Counted from the stretch's first letter, positions 41,273-51,813 are shown. The stretch: 64,000 bases of DNA from Clostridiaceae bacterium (GCA_011390155.1 JAABSW010000006.1:62001-126000); one strand, 5' to 3'. A program made the numbers and translations. The notes: a model not told the origin generated them from the letters alone.

Positions 41273-42511
41273 TTGACAACAAAACTTTACTGGCAAGATC
41301 CGTATCAAAAAGAATTTCACGCCCACATAAAAGACGTGAGGCCGTCCCAAACCCCTGACAGTGTTGAGTTGCTCCTGGACCAAACCGCATTTTATCCTGA
41401 AGGAGGAGGTCAGCCTTCCGACCAGGGCAACCTCAACCAAAGTCCCGTCACATACGTCTACTCCGAGGGCAGCTTCATTTGGCACGTTGTCAAAGCAGCA
41501 GAGCATACGTTTAATGTTGGTGATCAGGTGAAAGGTGTTTTAGATTGGAAGAGAAGGTTTGACCATATGCAGCAACATCTGGGACAGCATATTCTTTCAT
41601 CCGTCTTTGATAATCCTTTCGAAGCTGGTACCATTGGTTTTCACCTTGGCGAACACAACGTTACCATAGATTTGGACAAAGGGCCCTTCACTCAGAAAGA
41701 ATTGATCAAGGCTGAAAGAATGGCAAACGCTATCGTATTCCACAATCGGCCGGTACAATCAACCTTGGTCACAGATGACGCTTACCAAGCACTGGACTTA
41801 CGTAAAACACCGGACATCACCGATGAAATCAGATTGGTGGAAATCCCTGGTAACGATTTATGTGCCTGCAGTGGCACGCATCCCCTGGCAACAGGTGAAG
41901 TTGGGCTTATTAAAATCACTAAATCTGAAACGTATAAAGGCGGATGCCGTCTCACATTTTTGTGTGGCTGGAGAGCACTGGAAACATTTCAACAAATTCA
42001 GTTCCAGGCACAGCAGGCTGCTGCCGGGCTATCCGTTGGTTGGCCAGAACTAACAGAAACGGTGGATGGATTAATCAATGAAAGCAAACATCTTTCAAAA
42101 GAAAGCAAAGACATTCATCAACTTTGGAGTTCTCTTCAACGAGATCAGATGTTATCAGAAGCAACTGTAATCAATGGTGTTTCCATTGTGATGATGTGTG
42201 ATGATCGCATGGAATATAAGCGCCTCACTTTCCTTTCAAATTCATTTCGGGAAACCTCAAACTGTGTTGCCCTCTTGGGTATTACAAATCCGTCACCACG
42301 TTTTGTCTTGCTTAACAACACACTGTTTCCTGCCCTTTCCATGCAAAAATTGTTAAAAGAAAGTATCCATCTCATCGATGGCAAAGGCGGTGGCAACGCT
42401 GTCAGTGCCCAGGGTGGGGGGAATCGATCGGAAGGCCTGGCACCCATGCTGTCAGAAATACAGGCTGCTGTCATATCCACGTTGACACAAGCTCTGTCAA
42501 TAGAAAATTGA
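41273..42511 (+). CDS. Alanyl-tRNA editing protein (AlaX/DHHA1 type)
   Basis: DQTAFYPEGGGQPSDQG; HMQQHLGQHILS; CACSGTHPLATGEVGLIKI; TTG start after AGGAGGG. Confidence 0.92.
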   Translation: MTTKLYWQDPYQKEFHAHIKDVRPSQTPDSVELLLDQTAFYPEGGGQPSDQGNLNQSPVTYVYSEGSFIWHVVKAAEHTFNVGDQVKGVLDWKRRFDHMQQHLGQHILSSVFDNPFEAGTIGFHLGEHNVTIDLDKGPFTQKELIKAERMANAIVFHNRPVQSTLVTDDAYQALDLRKTPDITDEIRLVEIPGNDLCACSGTHPLATGEVGLIKITKSETYKGGCRLTFLCGWRALETFQQIQFQAQQAAAGLSVGWPELTETVDGLINESKHLSKESKDIHQLWSSLQRDQMLSEATVINGVSIVMMCDDRMEYKRLTFLSNSFRETSNCVALLGITNPSPRFVLLNNTLFPALSMQKLLKESIHLIDGKGGGNAVSAQGGGNRSEGLAPMLSEIQAAVISTLTQALSIEN

Positions 42512-42609
42512 TTTTTCTGGGTGGCTTTATGGGTCGCCCATTTACTTTTTGACTTTTTACGACTGAACCTCTTGGAACTTACACAAACTAGACTTTCACC
42601 AGCAACAAA

Positions 42610-42637
42610 AAAACCAACATACTAGTATGTTGGTTTT
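42610..42637 (-). terminator. Terminator of tRNA-Leu(GAG)
   Basis: Perfect palindrome AAAACCAACATACTAGTATGTTGGTTTT followed by T-run on minus strand. Confidence 0.9.
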
Positions 42638-42644
42638 GACATTC

Positions 42645-42731
42645 TGGTGCGAGAGATGGGACTTGAACCCACACGTTCATTCGAACACATGGCCCTCAAC
42701 CATGCCTGTCTGCCGATTCCAGCACTCTCGC
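42645..42731 (-). tRNA. tRNA-Leu (anticodon GAG), CCA encoded
   Basis: Minus strand GCGAGAGTGCTGGAATCGGCAGACAGGCATGGTTGAGGGCCATG...GGGTTCAAGTCCCATCTCTCGCACCA; anticodon loop TTGAGGG; long variable arm. Confidence 0.96.
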
Positions 42732-42797
42732 TTTATAAACAGGATGTTTAGCTTCTGGATGTTTAGAATGCGTTATTCGATGACTATCACCCTGAAC

Positions 42798-42826
42798 AGT
42801 ATAAACTGTTTTACATTGGCTGTCAA
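42798..42826 (-). promoter_or_regulatory. Sigma-A-type promoter for tRNA-Leu(GAG)
   Basis: Minus strand TTGACA-N17-TATACT about 67 nt upstream of the tRNA 5' end. Confidence 0.7.
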
Positions 42827-42894
42827 CCATTCCATCTTCTTAATTTTCTAATTTTCTAATGCCTAGGTTCCTTATAGAATGAACAGCTGACTGG

Positions 42895-44517
42895 TTACTC
42901 TTCTTCAGCTTTTTCGGAAACTGATTCTTGAGGCTTTATGAGATAAGCTGTCTCTATACCGTTAAAAATGTTGTATTGAGTGGGCGAAAGTTCCCCTCTT
43001 AAAGTTGTTCTATAAAGCACAGCTTTTTCTTTGTAAAACAAACTTATATAGGGAAGTTCTTCCTCCAGGTAATTCTGTATGCCGTGCCATGCCATTTCCT
43101 TTTCTTCCCGGTTCGGTGCAAAGAAAGCCGTTTCAAGAAGTATATCCAATTCTTCGCTTGAGTAACCAATGAAGTTCCCCATTTCTTCCTGGGTTGAATG
43201 AAATGCAAATGAAAGGTCAGGGATCAATGAGAAATGCCAGCCAGTCAGCACCATATCGAAATCCCCTGTCATCAACCGATCCTGCATCTCATCCCACTCA
43301 ATTGCCTCAATCCTTACCTTCAGCCCTACTTCTTCTAACATAGGAACAATGGTTTCAGCCGTCTTCACTCTTAAGGGGTTTTCCGAATTTGTCAGTAATA
43401 CAAATTCTCTCTCTTCAGGAAGTTGAATTCCTTCAATTGTTTCTACGGTTTCATCTGCTTCGATTTCCTCTTCCGTTGCCTCAGGTTGCCGGTAGAGCCA
43501 GGAAATCGGATGCACTGGCACATTTGTAGCTGTGCCATGCCCAAAATAGATTGTATCTATTATGTCTTCTTTAGCGATTGCACGATCAATGGCTTGCCTT
43601 ACTTCTTTCTGTTGCCAAAGTTCATCACGAAAGTTTAATCCTATAAATTCATAGTGTGATGAAGAAAAGCTGATCCCTTTTACCTGTTCATTATCAGTGT
43701 ATTTCAACCAGTCGACTGCCATGGGTTCCACCAGATCAATTTCACCATTTTCAAACATTGATATTTGAGCTTCTCTGTCAGGTACAAGGCTTATATTAAT
43801 TTCGTCAATGTATGGCTTGCGGCCCCAATAAGAAGCGTAATAACGCAACGTCATTTCCCGGGATGCATCATAGTCTTCCAACTGGTACCGTCCTGTCCCA
43901 ATAATTGGAAAATCATTCGACGTAAGCAGCACATCATCTGTGCTTTCAAAGAGATGTTGGGGTAATATGGGGAATACCAGGGTTTCCAATGCATTGCTGT
44001 AGGGCCGGGTAAAGGTGAAGGTGACACTGCTGTCCCCTGTTTTGCGTACATCTGATACCTGTTGAAGGTTTGTTGTGTATAAATTAGGATATTCGATGGC
44101 ATTTATATGATTTCGCAAAACCTGAAAAGAGAAAACAACATCCTCAGGTTTAAACAGTTCACCATCGTGCCATGTAACATCCTGGCGCAAATTAAATGTC
44201 ACACGACTGCCACTGTCATCCAATTCCCAACTCTCTGCCAACTGGGGAACCAAGTCCATGTTTTCGTCAAAAGCAACAAGGCTTTCGTAAACTAAGTGAT
44301 ATAACTGGTACAAGGTATCGTTGGCATTAAACAATGGGTTTAGCTGTGTTGGCCGGATGATTGCCAGGCGTAACGGCAAACTGTCCTCAGGGTTATAATC
44401 TTCAGTAACGACCTCTTCTGGCACTTCAATTTCTTCGGGTGGTTGTTGTTCACAGGCAGATAAGCTCAGGGTAATGGCCAATAAGACCATTAACCATATT
44501 AATGTCCTTTTCTTCAC
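42895..44517 (-). CDS. ABC transporter substrate-binding lipoprotein, family 5 (oligopeptide type)
   Basis: Lipobox LSLSACEQ; LAESWELDDSGSRVTFNLRQDVTWHDGELFKPEDVVFSFQVL. GTG start after AAAGGAG. Confidence 0.94.
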   Translation of the reverse strand: MKKRTLIWLMVLLAITLSLSACEQQPPEEIEVPEEVVTEDYNPEDSLPLRLAIIRPTQLNPLFNANDTLYQLYHLVYESLVAFDENMDLVPQLAESWELDDSGSRVTFNLRQDVTWHDGELFKPEDVVFSFQVLRNHINAIEYPNLYTTNLQQVSDVRKTGDSSVTFTFTRPYSNALETLVFPILPQHLFESTDDVLLTSNDFPIIGTGRYQLEDYDASREMTLRYYASYWGRKPYIDEINISLVPDREAQISMFENGEIDLVEPMAVDWLKYTDNEQVKGISFSSSHYEFIGLNFRDELWQQKEVRQAIDRAIAKEDIIDTIYFGHGTATNVPVHPISWLYRQPEATEEEIEADETVETIEGIQLPEEREFVLLTNSENPLRVKTAETIVPMLEEVGLKVRIEAIEWDEMQDRLMTGDFDMVLTGWHFSLIPDLSFAFHSTQEEMGNFIGYSSEELDILLETAFFAPNREEKEMAWHGIQNYLEEELPYISLFYKEKAVLYRTTLRGELSPTQYNIFNGIETAYLIKPQESVSEKAEEE

Positions 44518-44556
44518 GAATGAAACTCCTTTCAACGAATTGCAGGGCAATTCTCG

Positions 44557-45186
44557 TTAATTCTTTTTTATTTCTTGGTACTTTTCAGATACAATACAGC
44601 TTAGTGCTTCGTGATCACTTTCATTGATTATAATCACATCGGATTTGTGAAGCTTCGTTTCTTCTGATTCCTGGGATCTTATTCGTTTAATGGATTCGTC
44701 ATAGGACAATTCATTGCGCATCATCAGTCTTTCAACTCTGACGCTAAAAGGTGCTGTGACAAACCAAACCTGGTCTACCAACTGGTTTAGCCCAGTTTCA
44801 AAAAGAAGTGCTGCTTCAATCACCAAAATTCCAGGTTCTGGTTGATTCCTAAACTCATCAAACATACCACTTAACACATCCCGAATGCGTGGATGTGTGA
44901 TATTGTTTAGTTTTTCCAAGCTTTCATTGTTACCAAATACAATGTTTCCCAACACCTTCCGATTAAGGGTTCCATCAATGTTTAGTATTTTTTCTCCAAA
45001 TGCAATCACCAACTCTTGTAACGCTGGTGTTCCAACTTCAACCACTTGACGCGCCACCTGGTCTGCATCAACAACTTTTGCTCCCAGTTGACTAAGTATT
45101 TTCCCCACCGTACTTTTTCCAGAGGCAATGTTTCCTGTAAGTCCGATGATGATTTTTTTTCCATGCTCTTCTGCTTTTCCACTCAT
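44557..45186 (-). CDS. coaE: Dephospho-CoA kinase
   Basis: IIGLTGNIASGKSTVGKILSQLGAKVVDADQVARQVV; overlaps polA by 4 nt. Confidence 0.96.
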   Translation of the reverse strand: MSGKAEEHGKKIIIGLTGNIASGKSTVGKILSQLGAKVVDADQVARQVVEVGTPALQELVIAFGEKILNIDGTLNRKVLGNIVFGNNESLEKLNNITHPRIRDVLSGMFDEFRNQPEPGILVIEAALLFETGLNQLVDQVWFVTAPFSVRVERLMMRNELSYDESIKRIRSQESEETKLHKSDVIIINESDHEALSCIVSEKYQEIKKN

Positions 45187-47864
45187 TTTGCATCAAACCA
45201 GTTCTCTGCGATGGATAAATCCACTTTTAATGGTACATCCAGTTTCATGGCTTCTTCCATTGATTTTCTCAATAGTTTGGCCACTGCGTCAACTTCATCT
45301 TCCGGTGTTTCAACAATCAATTCATCATGTACTTGTAAAACAAGACGCGCCTCATACGCTCCCTTTTTAAGTTCCTCCGCCACCTTTACCATGGCAATTT
45401 TAATGATGTCTGCCGCGCTGCCCTGGATGGGGGTGTTCATGGCCATACGTTCACCAAAAGAGCGTACATTGAAATTTCGGGAGTTAATCTCCGGCAAATG
45501 CCGAATGCGATGAAGCAGTGTGGTGACATAACCCTTTTCTTTCGCAGATTCAACCATTTGATCCATAAAGTCCTTCACCTTAACATACCTTTCAAGATAG
45601 CTGTCGATGTATTTGCGAGCCTGCTGCCTGCTTATGTTTAAGTTGTTCGATAAGCCAAAGTCACTGATGCCATAGATGATTCCAAAATTGACAGCTTTGG
45701 CACTGCTTCGCATTTCAGAAGTAACGTCCTTCTCTTCCACACCAAATATTTCTGCTGCTGTTCTGATATGAATGTCCGCTTCATCCTGGAAGGCTTTAAT
45801 AAACCCTGGGTCCCCTGATAAATGGGCCATGATGCGCAATTCAATTTGTGAGTAATCGGCGTCCACCAGTCTCCATCCATCCCGGGCGACAAAAACCCTT
45901 CGCAGCTGCCTTCCCATTTCGGTTCTGATGGGAATGTTCTGCAGGTTTGGCTCTGTACTTGAAATACGCCCGGTGGCAGCCACGGTTTGGTTAAAGGTGG
46001 AGTGAATTCTACCGGTATCCGGGTTGATAATGGCCAGCAATCCGTCAATATACGTGCCCTTTATTTTTGTCATTTGCCGGTATTCCAGTATAAGGGGAAT
46101 AATCTCATGTTCATCTTTCAGTTTTTCCAGCACTTCCACATCTGTTGAGTAGCCAGTCTTTGTCTTTTTCACAGGTGGAAGCCGGAGTTCCTCGAAAAGA
46201 ACTTCACCCAGTTGTTTTGGGGAGTTGAGATTAAAATAATGACCTGCGATCTCCTCAATTGTAGTTCTCACTTCATCAATTCTCGCACCATAGCTTTCTT
46301 CAAAGGATTTTAACAGATCAGCATCCACCTGGATCCCGTCCATTTCCATTTCTGCCAGCACATTTGCCAGAGGCATTTCAATATCAAACATCAACTTATC
46401 CATTTCCAGTTGATGTAATTCTTCTTCCAATTTTGGATACAGTTGATGTATCAATTGGATACGTTCACCCAGTGCTTTACCCATGGTATTTAAGTCCAAG
46501 TCATGGGCATGTATTTGTTTTCGTCCTGTACCCCAAAGATCTTTTTCAGATTGTATTTTATTGCCATAATGGGTGAGTGACAGGTCATCAATCGTATAAC
46601 TTGATTTTGATGGGTTGACCAGATAATCCGCAATCATAATATCAAAGGTTTCACCCTGAAGATCAGCACCCAGGCTTAGCCAACTCCTCTTTTCCAGTTT
46701 TATGTCATGAACAACTTTTTTTACCGAGTCATTTTTTAACCATTGACGACACTGGCTGAGCATGTCTTCATTCGCCGATCGCAGGTCGATCCACCAACCC
46801 GCTTTTTCATCGCATGCAAAGGCAACTGCCACCATTTTTGATTGACCTTTATCGATTCTTTCCACAAGGGAATGCCAAATTAACAATCGATTGCTGTCAA
46901 TTATTTTATTGACAGGTTCAAAATCTTCCATATTCTCTAATCGTTCGAAGCTAAACCCTTGGTTTTCCTTGTGATTTACACCAGAAGAATCTCCTGAAAT
47001 TCTCTCCAATAAACTTGTAAACTCATAATGCTTAAACAACTCAACTGCTTTTTCCGTTTTCAAATCACCAATTTTCATCGAAGCCAGGTCCATTTCAACA
47101 GGTACTTCTGTCATAATTGTTGCCAGTTTTTTACTTAAAATAGCATCTTCTCGGTATGTTTCAATTTTATTCCGCAATTTATTATTGCTAATATCCTGGG
47201 TGTGATTCAACAGGTTTTCAATGGTTCCATAGACTTTCAAAAGTTTTGTGGCTGTTTTAGGACCAATACCGGGTATCCCTGGTATGTTGTCAGAACTGTC
47301 TCCCATAAGGCCTTTCATGTCAATAAAATGAGCCACCGGCATTTCATACTCCTCTTCAAATTTTTCAGGGTTATAGGTTTCAATTTGTGAAATGCCTTTT
47401 TTTGTAATCAACACCTGGGTTTGGTCCGTGACCAGCTGTAACACGTCACGATCACCGGAAACGATGGTGATTTTCTTGCCGTTGTTTTCTGCTTGCCTGG
47501 CCAATGTGCCAATGAGATCATCTGCTTCAAACCCTTCCAATTCAATACGGAATAAACCCATTGCATCCAAAACATCTTTCAGTGGCTGGATTTGTTCAGC
47601 CAGCTCTGGTGGCATGCGCTTTCGTCCTGCTTTGTACTCCTTATATGAATCGTGTCGAAACGTTGGTGCTTTTAGGTCAAAAGCAACAGCAGCATAATGG
47701 GGTTTAACTTCATCCATCGCCTTAAACAACATGGTTAAAAACCCATAAACAGCGTTGGTGTGCTGGCCTTCTCGGTTGCTAAGGGGTGGCAAGGCATAAA
47801 AAGCCCGGTTAATCAGGCTGTTTCCATCAATAATGAGCAAATGTTCTCTGGCTTCCTCATTCAT
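45183..47864 (-). CDS. polA: DNA polymerase I
   Basis: 5'-nuclease domain, degenerate exonuclease region, polymerase motifs DADYSQIELRIMAHLSGD and LQVHDELIVETP. Confidence 0.98.
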   Translation of the reverse strand: MNEEAREHLLIIDGNSLINRAFYALPPLSNREGQHTNAVYGFLTMLFKAMDEVKPHYAAVAFDLKAPTFRHDSYKEYKAGRKRMPPELAEQIQPLKDVLDAMGLFRIELEGFEADDLIGTLARQAENNGKKITIVSGDRDVLQLVTDQTQVLITKKGISQIETYNPEKFEEEYEMPVAHFIDMKGLMGDSSDNIPGIPGIGPKTATKLLKVYGTIENLLNHTQDISNNKLRNKIETYREDAILSKKLATIMTEVPVEMDLASMKIGDLKTEKAVELFKHYEFTSLLERISGDSSGVNHKENQGFSFERLENMEDFEPVNKIIDSNRLLIWHSLVERIDKGQSKMVAVAFACDEKAGWWIDLRSANEDMLSQCRQWLKNDSVKKVVHDIKLEKRSWLSLGADLQGETFDIMIADYLVNPSKSSYTIDDLSLTHYGNKIQSEKDLWGTGRKQIHAHDLDLNTMGKALGERIQLIHQLYPKLEEELHQLEMDKLMFDIEMPLANVLAEMEMDGIQVDADLLKSFEESYGARIDEVRTTIEEIAGHYFNLNSPKQLGEVLFEELRLPPVKKTKTGYSTDVEVLEKLKDEHEIIPLILEYRQMTKIKGTYIDGLLAIINPDTGRIHSTFNQTVAATGRISSTEPNLQNIPIRTEMGRQLRRVFVARDGWRLVDADYSQIELRIMAHLSGDPGFIKAFQDEADIHIRTAAEIFGVEEKDVTSEMRSSAKAVNFGIIYGISDFGLSNNLNISRQQARKYIDSYLERYVKVKDFMDQMVESAKEKGYVTTLLHRIRHLPEINSRNFNVRSFGERMAMNTPIQGSAADIIKIAMVKVAEELKKGAYEARLVLQVHDELIVETPEDEVDAVAKLLRKSMEEAMKLDVPLKVDLSIAENWFDAK

Positions 47865-48030
47865 CTTAATCTTCCTTTCCTGAAGGCTCTATGTCATTGT
47901 ATCATTTTGTCATCATAAGGTAAACGAAGAAACCAGGATGTTACCTTGAAGGTTTCTGTACGTGACACATCGAAGAACAAAATCTTCTTGACTTTCTTAT
48001 TTTTATTTGGTATTATTTTCTTCGTACCAT

Positions 48031-48117
48031 GCCGCGGTGGCGGAACTGGCAGACGCAGCAGACTCAAAATCTGCCGATGGAAACATCGTGGGGGTTCGAT
48101 TCCCTTCCGCGGCACCA
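48031..48117 (+). tRNA. tRNA-Leu (anticodon CAA), CCA encoded
   Basis: GCCGCGGTGGCGGAACTGGCAGACGCAGCAGACTCAAAATCTGC...GGGGGTTCGATTCCCTTCCGCGGCACCA; loop CTCAAAA; upstream TTGACT-N17-TATTAT. Confidence 0.97.
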
Positions 48118-48128
48118 TAGAATGACTA

Positions 48129-48157
48129 AACTTCCAGATCATCTGGGAGTTTTTTTT
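48129..48157 (+). terminator. Terminator of tRNA-Leu(CAA)
   Basis: AACTTCCAGATCATCTGGGAGTT followed by T8. Confidence 0.88.
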
Positions 48158-48168
48158 CTAATAAAAAA

Positions 48169-48191
48169 GGTTCCACTTCAAAAGTAGAACC
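48169..48191 (-). terminator. Terminator of the DegU-like gene (minus strand)
   Basis: GGTTCTACTTTTGAAGTGGAACC followed by TTTTTTATT on minus strand. Confidence 0.8.
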
Positions 48192-48197
48192 AAGCCT

Positions 48198-48224
48198 GCC
48201 ATGTGCTCCACTGGCGGTTTTTTT
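48198..48224 (+). terminator. Second plus-strand terminator-like hairpin
   Basis: GCCATGTGCTCCACTGGC hairpin followed by GG and T7. Confidence 0.5.
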
Positions 48225-48241
48225 ATATGTCTTTTAAACTG

Positions 48242-48901
48242 CTAAATACTTTTGATCTTATTGCGGTAAGCATAGATGGCTGCTTGCGTACGATCGTTTA
48301 CTTTAATCTTTTTAAAGATGTTTGAGACATGATTTTTTACTGTCTTCTCACTGATGAACAGAGTGTTGGCAATGTCTTTGTTGTTCATGCCATCAGCTAT
48401 CAATGTTAGAATCTCATATTCCCGCTTGGTCAGCTTAACAGTAGGGGAATCCGTACCACTTATTTCACCTTTCCGAAGCATGTTAAGCTGATTCTCATCA
48501 CCTTCAGCCATGGTAGGATAAACATAGGATACTCCGTTATAAACTTCACGGATTCCATGGATCAACACATCGCTTTCTGCGTCTTTCACTATGTACCCAT
48601 TGGCACCCAGGTTAAAGGTTTCAAACAGATATTCAATTTCTTCATGGAATGTTAAAATGATCACTTTTGTTTCCTGGTTCATGTCTTTTAGTTTTCGTAA
48701 CGCTTTAATACCATTAACATTAGGCATATTGATATCCAGCAATGTCACATCCGGCTTTAAATCTTTGACTTTTTGCAGGCATTCTTCCCCATCTTTGGCC
48801 TCGCCAACCACTTCAAGGTCAGGTTCAAGTGACAATATTTGGCTAAGACCCTGTCTCACCAACGAATGATCGTCTACAATCAACACTTTAATTTTACTCA
48901 T
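48242..48901 (-). CDS. NarL/DegU-family response regulator
   Basis: MSKIKVLIVDDHSLVRQGLSQILSLEPDLEVVGEAKDG; LuxR HTH LTKREYEILTLIADGMNNKDIANTLFISEKTVKNHVSNIFKKIKV. Confidence 0.95.
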   Translation of the reverse strand: MSKIKVLIVDDHSLVRQGLSQILSLEPDLEVVGEAKDGEECLQKVKDLKPDVTLLDINMPNVNGIKALRKLKDMNQETKVIILTFHEEIEYLFETFNLGANGYIVKDAESDVLIHGIREVYNGVSYVYPTMAEGDENQLNMLRKGEISGTDSPTVKLTKREYEILTLIADGMNNKDIANTLFISEKTVKNHVSNIFKKIKVNDRTQAAIYAYRNKIKSI

Positions 48902-50060
48902 TATATCCCTCCTGATGTTGTAGTGGCAGCACAGCGGTGAGTGTTGTTCCCTGGCCGTCACCTGACGCGATGCGTAAATTGCCATTTAGTAATTCAATTC
49001 GTTCTTTCATGTTCATAATTCCAAACCCACCATCTTTATGCATGCGCACACTTTTAACATCAAACCCAATACCATTGTCTTGAATTTTTAAAAGGATCTG
49101 ATGTTCATCCTGTTGTAATGATATGCGACATTTCGTGGCATTGGCATGTTTGTGAACATTGTGCAGCGCTTCCTGTACAACGCGAAACAACGCCAATTTC
49201 TGTATTGTGTCTTCAAGAACCAGGTCATCTATTACATCGAACTCAATATGAATGCCAGTGTCTGCTTCAAAATCTTCGACGTACCGTTTAAGGGTAGGCT
49301 CCAGCCCCAAGTCATCAATGGCCATGGGTCTTAGATTGTAGATGATTTTACGTATTTCTTTGGTGCTGTTACGGACAATTTGTTTAAGTGAGGCCGTTTC
49401 TACTTTTGCCCGTTCCGGGTCAACGCCCATCAACTTTTCACACAGGTCAATTTTCAACAGAATGTTAGAAAAAGTTTGGGCGGGTCCATCATGGATCTCC
49501 CGAGATACCCGCCTGCGTTCCTCTTCTTGTACCTGGATAATTTTCCGTCCCAGCATTTGGCGCTGTTCAAGGTCTGTTATGGTGTTGCTGAAATCCTCCA
49601 TGTTGCCTTCAAGGAATTCCAATGCCACGCTAAATTTTGTGGTCAGCCTTTCAGCCCTTTCCAGGGTACTTCTGGTGTTTCGCAATAACGTCTCGATGTC
49701 TCTTCGCTCTCTGGAAAGCTCCTCTTCTTCCTGTCTTTTAATGATCAGTTGAATTTGCAGGTCATTGGCCTGTTCATAGGCACTTCGTATTTTTTCTTCA
49801 CTGTGTTTCGAAAAGTCACGGCTCACATCCACCAGCACACGTCTGCTGAGTTTTTCCTTCTTTTCAAGTTTTTCAACTTCAGCAATAATGATTTTAATTT
49901 TCACATTAACGCCTTTAAGTTTATCTTCCAGACGGGCACATTCACGTTGTAACGTGTCTGCCATTTCAAATATTTCTTCTTTACTTTCTTCAATGGCTGT
50001 AAAAATACGGCTTAGCACATTATTCATTTTATCAGCATTATTGTTGTATTCCTGGCCCAC
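48894..50060 (-). CDS. DegS-like sensor histidine kinase
   Basis: Long coiled-coil sensor region; HisKA_3 motif RRRVSREIHDGPAQTFSNILLKI; HATPase ALHNVHKHANATKCRISL. Confidence 0.95.
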   Translation of the reverse strand: MGQEYNNNADKMNNVLSRIFTAIEESKEEIFEMADTLQRECARLEDKLKGVNVKIKIIIAEVEKLEKKEKLSRRVLVDVSRDFSKHSEEKIRSAYEQANDLQIQLIIKRQEEEELSRERRDIETLLRNTRSTLERAERLTTKFSVALEFLEGNMEDFSNTITDLEQRQMLGRKIIQVQEEERRRVSREIHDGPAQTFSNILLKIDLCEKLMGVDPERAKVETASLKQIVRNSTKEIRKIIYNLRPMAIDDLGLEPTLKRYVEDFEADTGIHIEFDVIDDLVLEDTIQKLALFRVVQEALHNVHKHANATKCRISLQQDEHQILLKIQDNGIGFDVKSVRMHKDGGFGIMNMKERIELLNGNLRIASGDGQGTTLTAVLPLQHQEGYNE

Positions 50061-50105
50061 GCACCCTGCCTCCTGTCCAATAGAAGTATACGCTTACCCG
50101 AGGCA

Positions 50106-50276
50106 TTAGTCAGTCCATTCGATGTTTTCTAACTGATTGCGAAAGGATTTTCTAAATGATTTCAGGTACTCTTCACGTAGTATTTTTTGCTCTTCTGATT
50201 CCTCAGGGCTAAGCCCTTCATTCTTTTTTTTTCTGGCAAGCTCATTGATTCTTTGCATTTTCTTTTCATCCAGCAC
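50106..50276 (-). CDS. DUF896 (YnzC-like) small protein, not in the supplied ORF track
   Basis: GTG-start 56-aa ORF: (V/M)LDEKKMQRINELARKKKNEGLSPEESEEQKILREEYLKSFRKSFRNQLENIEWTD, matching the DUF896 pattern. Confidence 0.93.
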   Translation of the reverse strand: MLDEKKMQRINELARKKKNEGLSPEESEEQKILREEYLKSFRKSFRNQLENIEWTD

Positions 50277-50394
50277 ATTACTCGCTCCTCTTTGATTTTC
50301 TACTAAAACATATCATACCATAATACAGGACTTTAGTGGTGGTAGTCCCAGAAAATACAAAAATATGCAACCGTAGTTCTAGTTACAAATTACT

Positions 50395-51813
50395 CTATTT
50401 TGCCAATAACTGCAAGGCTTTTGCATAAATCCGGGTGACCAATACCAAGTCATCCACTGACATGCATTCATTTTTCTGGTGAGCCAATTCCTCTCTGCCT
50501 GGAAGCAATGGCCCAAACGCCACGCCTCGTTTTAAAGCCCTTGCATAGGTGCCCCCACCAATGGTAATTGGATCATTTACCATATCGCCCGTTTCTTCCC
50601 TGTATACCTGCATAAGTTTTTGCACCAAATCATCCTCTTTCGGCACATAAAGAGGTGTCACATCTTCCACCAGTGTCAAATAGAAGGTTGATGACGCAAG
50701 TACTCCTTCAATTCCCTGAATCACTGACGCACCTTCAACGGTGATGGGATATCGGGTGTTGATTGTTAACGAAATGTGCTTTTCGTTTCCTTTTACCATG
50801 CCCACGTTGAAGATCAGTTTTCCAGAAACTTCATCTTCAAATCCACAACCAATCGATTGACCATTCAACTCCATGCCAATGTGATTTTTATAGAATTCCA
50901 ACACTGATTTTACCTGTTGTCCTAAGCCAGGGCATTGCCGTAAAAACAGCAGCAATTGAGCAATGGCGTTCTTTCCCTTTTCAGGCGTACTGCCATGAGC
51001 CGAAACACCTTTTGCAGTCACCACCAAGTCGTTATCCTTTCGATCAATATTTATCTTGTGACCTGTCTTTTCAACATAGGAACCCACGCTTTCCAACACC
51101 GCATTTTGAATATCTTCTTTTGCTGAAAGAACTGCTTCAGCATGGTCCGGCACCATGTTCGGTGCGTTACCACCTGTGAGGGATTTAAGAAGCACCTTGC
51201 CATCATTCTGCTCCCATTGGGATTCAAGTGTAAATATTTGAATTCCTTTTTCTCCATGGATTAACGGAAAACTGGCATCGGGAGAAAATCCAGTTTCAGG
51301 TTTAGGATGTTTTTTAAAATATACTTCTAAATCTTTCCAGCCAGATTCTTCATCTGTGCCAAATATAAGACGGATTTTTTTCTTTGGCTCAAACCCACTG
51401 TCTTTGAGTGCTTTCATAGCAAACAAGCTTGCCACAGCAGGGCCCTTATCATCTATGATACCTCTGCCATATAACTGTCCTTCATGTATTTCTGCCCCAT
51501 AAGGGGGATAATCCCAGTCTGCTCCCTCTGGCACCACGTCCAAATGAACCAGCACTGCCACGATTTCATCCCCTTGACCAAAATCTGCGTGTCCTGCATA
51601 ACCATCTGCGTTTATCGTTTCAAACCCTAACACTTCTGCCAAATCAAGCATGTAGTTCAACGCTTTGTTAATGCCTTCGCCAAAGGGCATACCCGGTTGG
51701 GAAAGGTCTTCCACACTCTTAATCTTCACCAATTCCTGGGAATGATGTATCATTTGGTCACGATATTTTTCGATTTGTTTTTCCGTGATTTGCATTGCCA
51801 AACCCCTTTTCAT
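50395..51813 (-). CDS. M20-family dipeptidase (PepV-like)
   Basis: VLVHLDVVPEGADWDYPPYGAEIHEGQLYGRGIIDDKGPAVASLFAMKAL; GTDEESGWKDLEVYFK. Confidence 0.94.
   Translation of the reverse strand: MKRGLAMQITEKQIEKYRDQMIHHSQELVKIKSVEDLSQPGMPFGEGINKALNYMLDLAEVLGFETINADGYAGHADFGQGDEIVAVLVHLDVVPEGADWDYPPYGAEIHEGQLYGRGIIDDKGPAVASLFAMKALKDSGFEPKKKIRLIFGTDEESGWKDLEVYFKKHPKPETGFSPDASFPLIHGEKGIQIFTLESQWEQNDGKVLLKSLTGGNAPNMVPDHAEAVLSAKEDIQNAVLESVGSYVEKTGHKINIDRKDNDLVVTAKGVSAHGSTPEKGKNAIAQLLLFLRQCPGLGQQVKSVLEFYKNHIGMELNGQSIGCGFEDEVSGKLIFNVGMVKGNEKHISLTINTRYPITVEGASVIQGIEGVLASSTFYLTLVEDVTPLYVPKEDDLVQKLMQVYREETGDMVNDPITIGGGTYARALKRGVAFGPLLPGREELAHQKNECMSVDDLVLVTRIYAKALQLLAK

Noticed and set aside
45183-47864. 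PolA with degenerate 3'-5' exonuclease region as a novelty
   Set aside because: Loss of exonuclease motifs is common in Firmicutes Pol I; not unusual.
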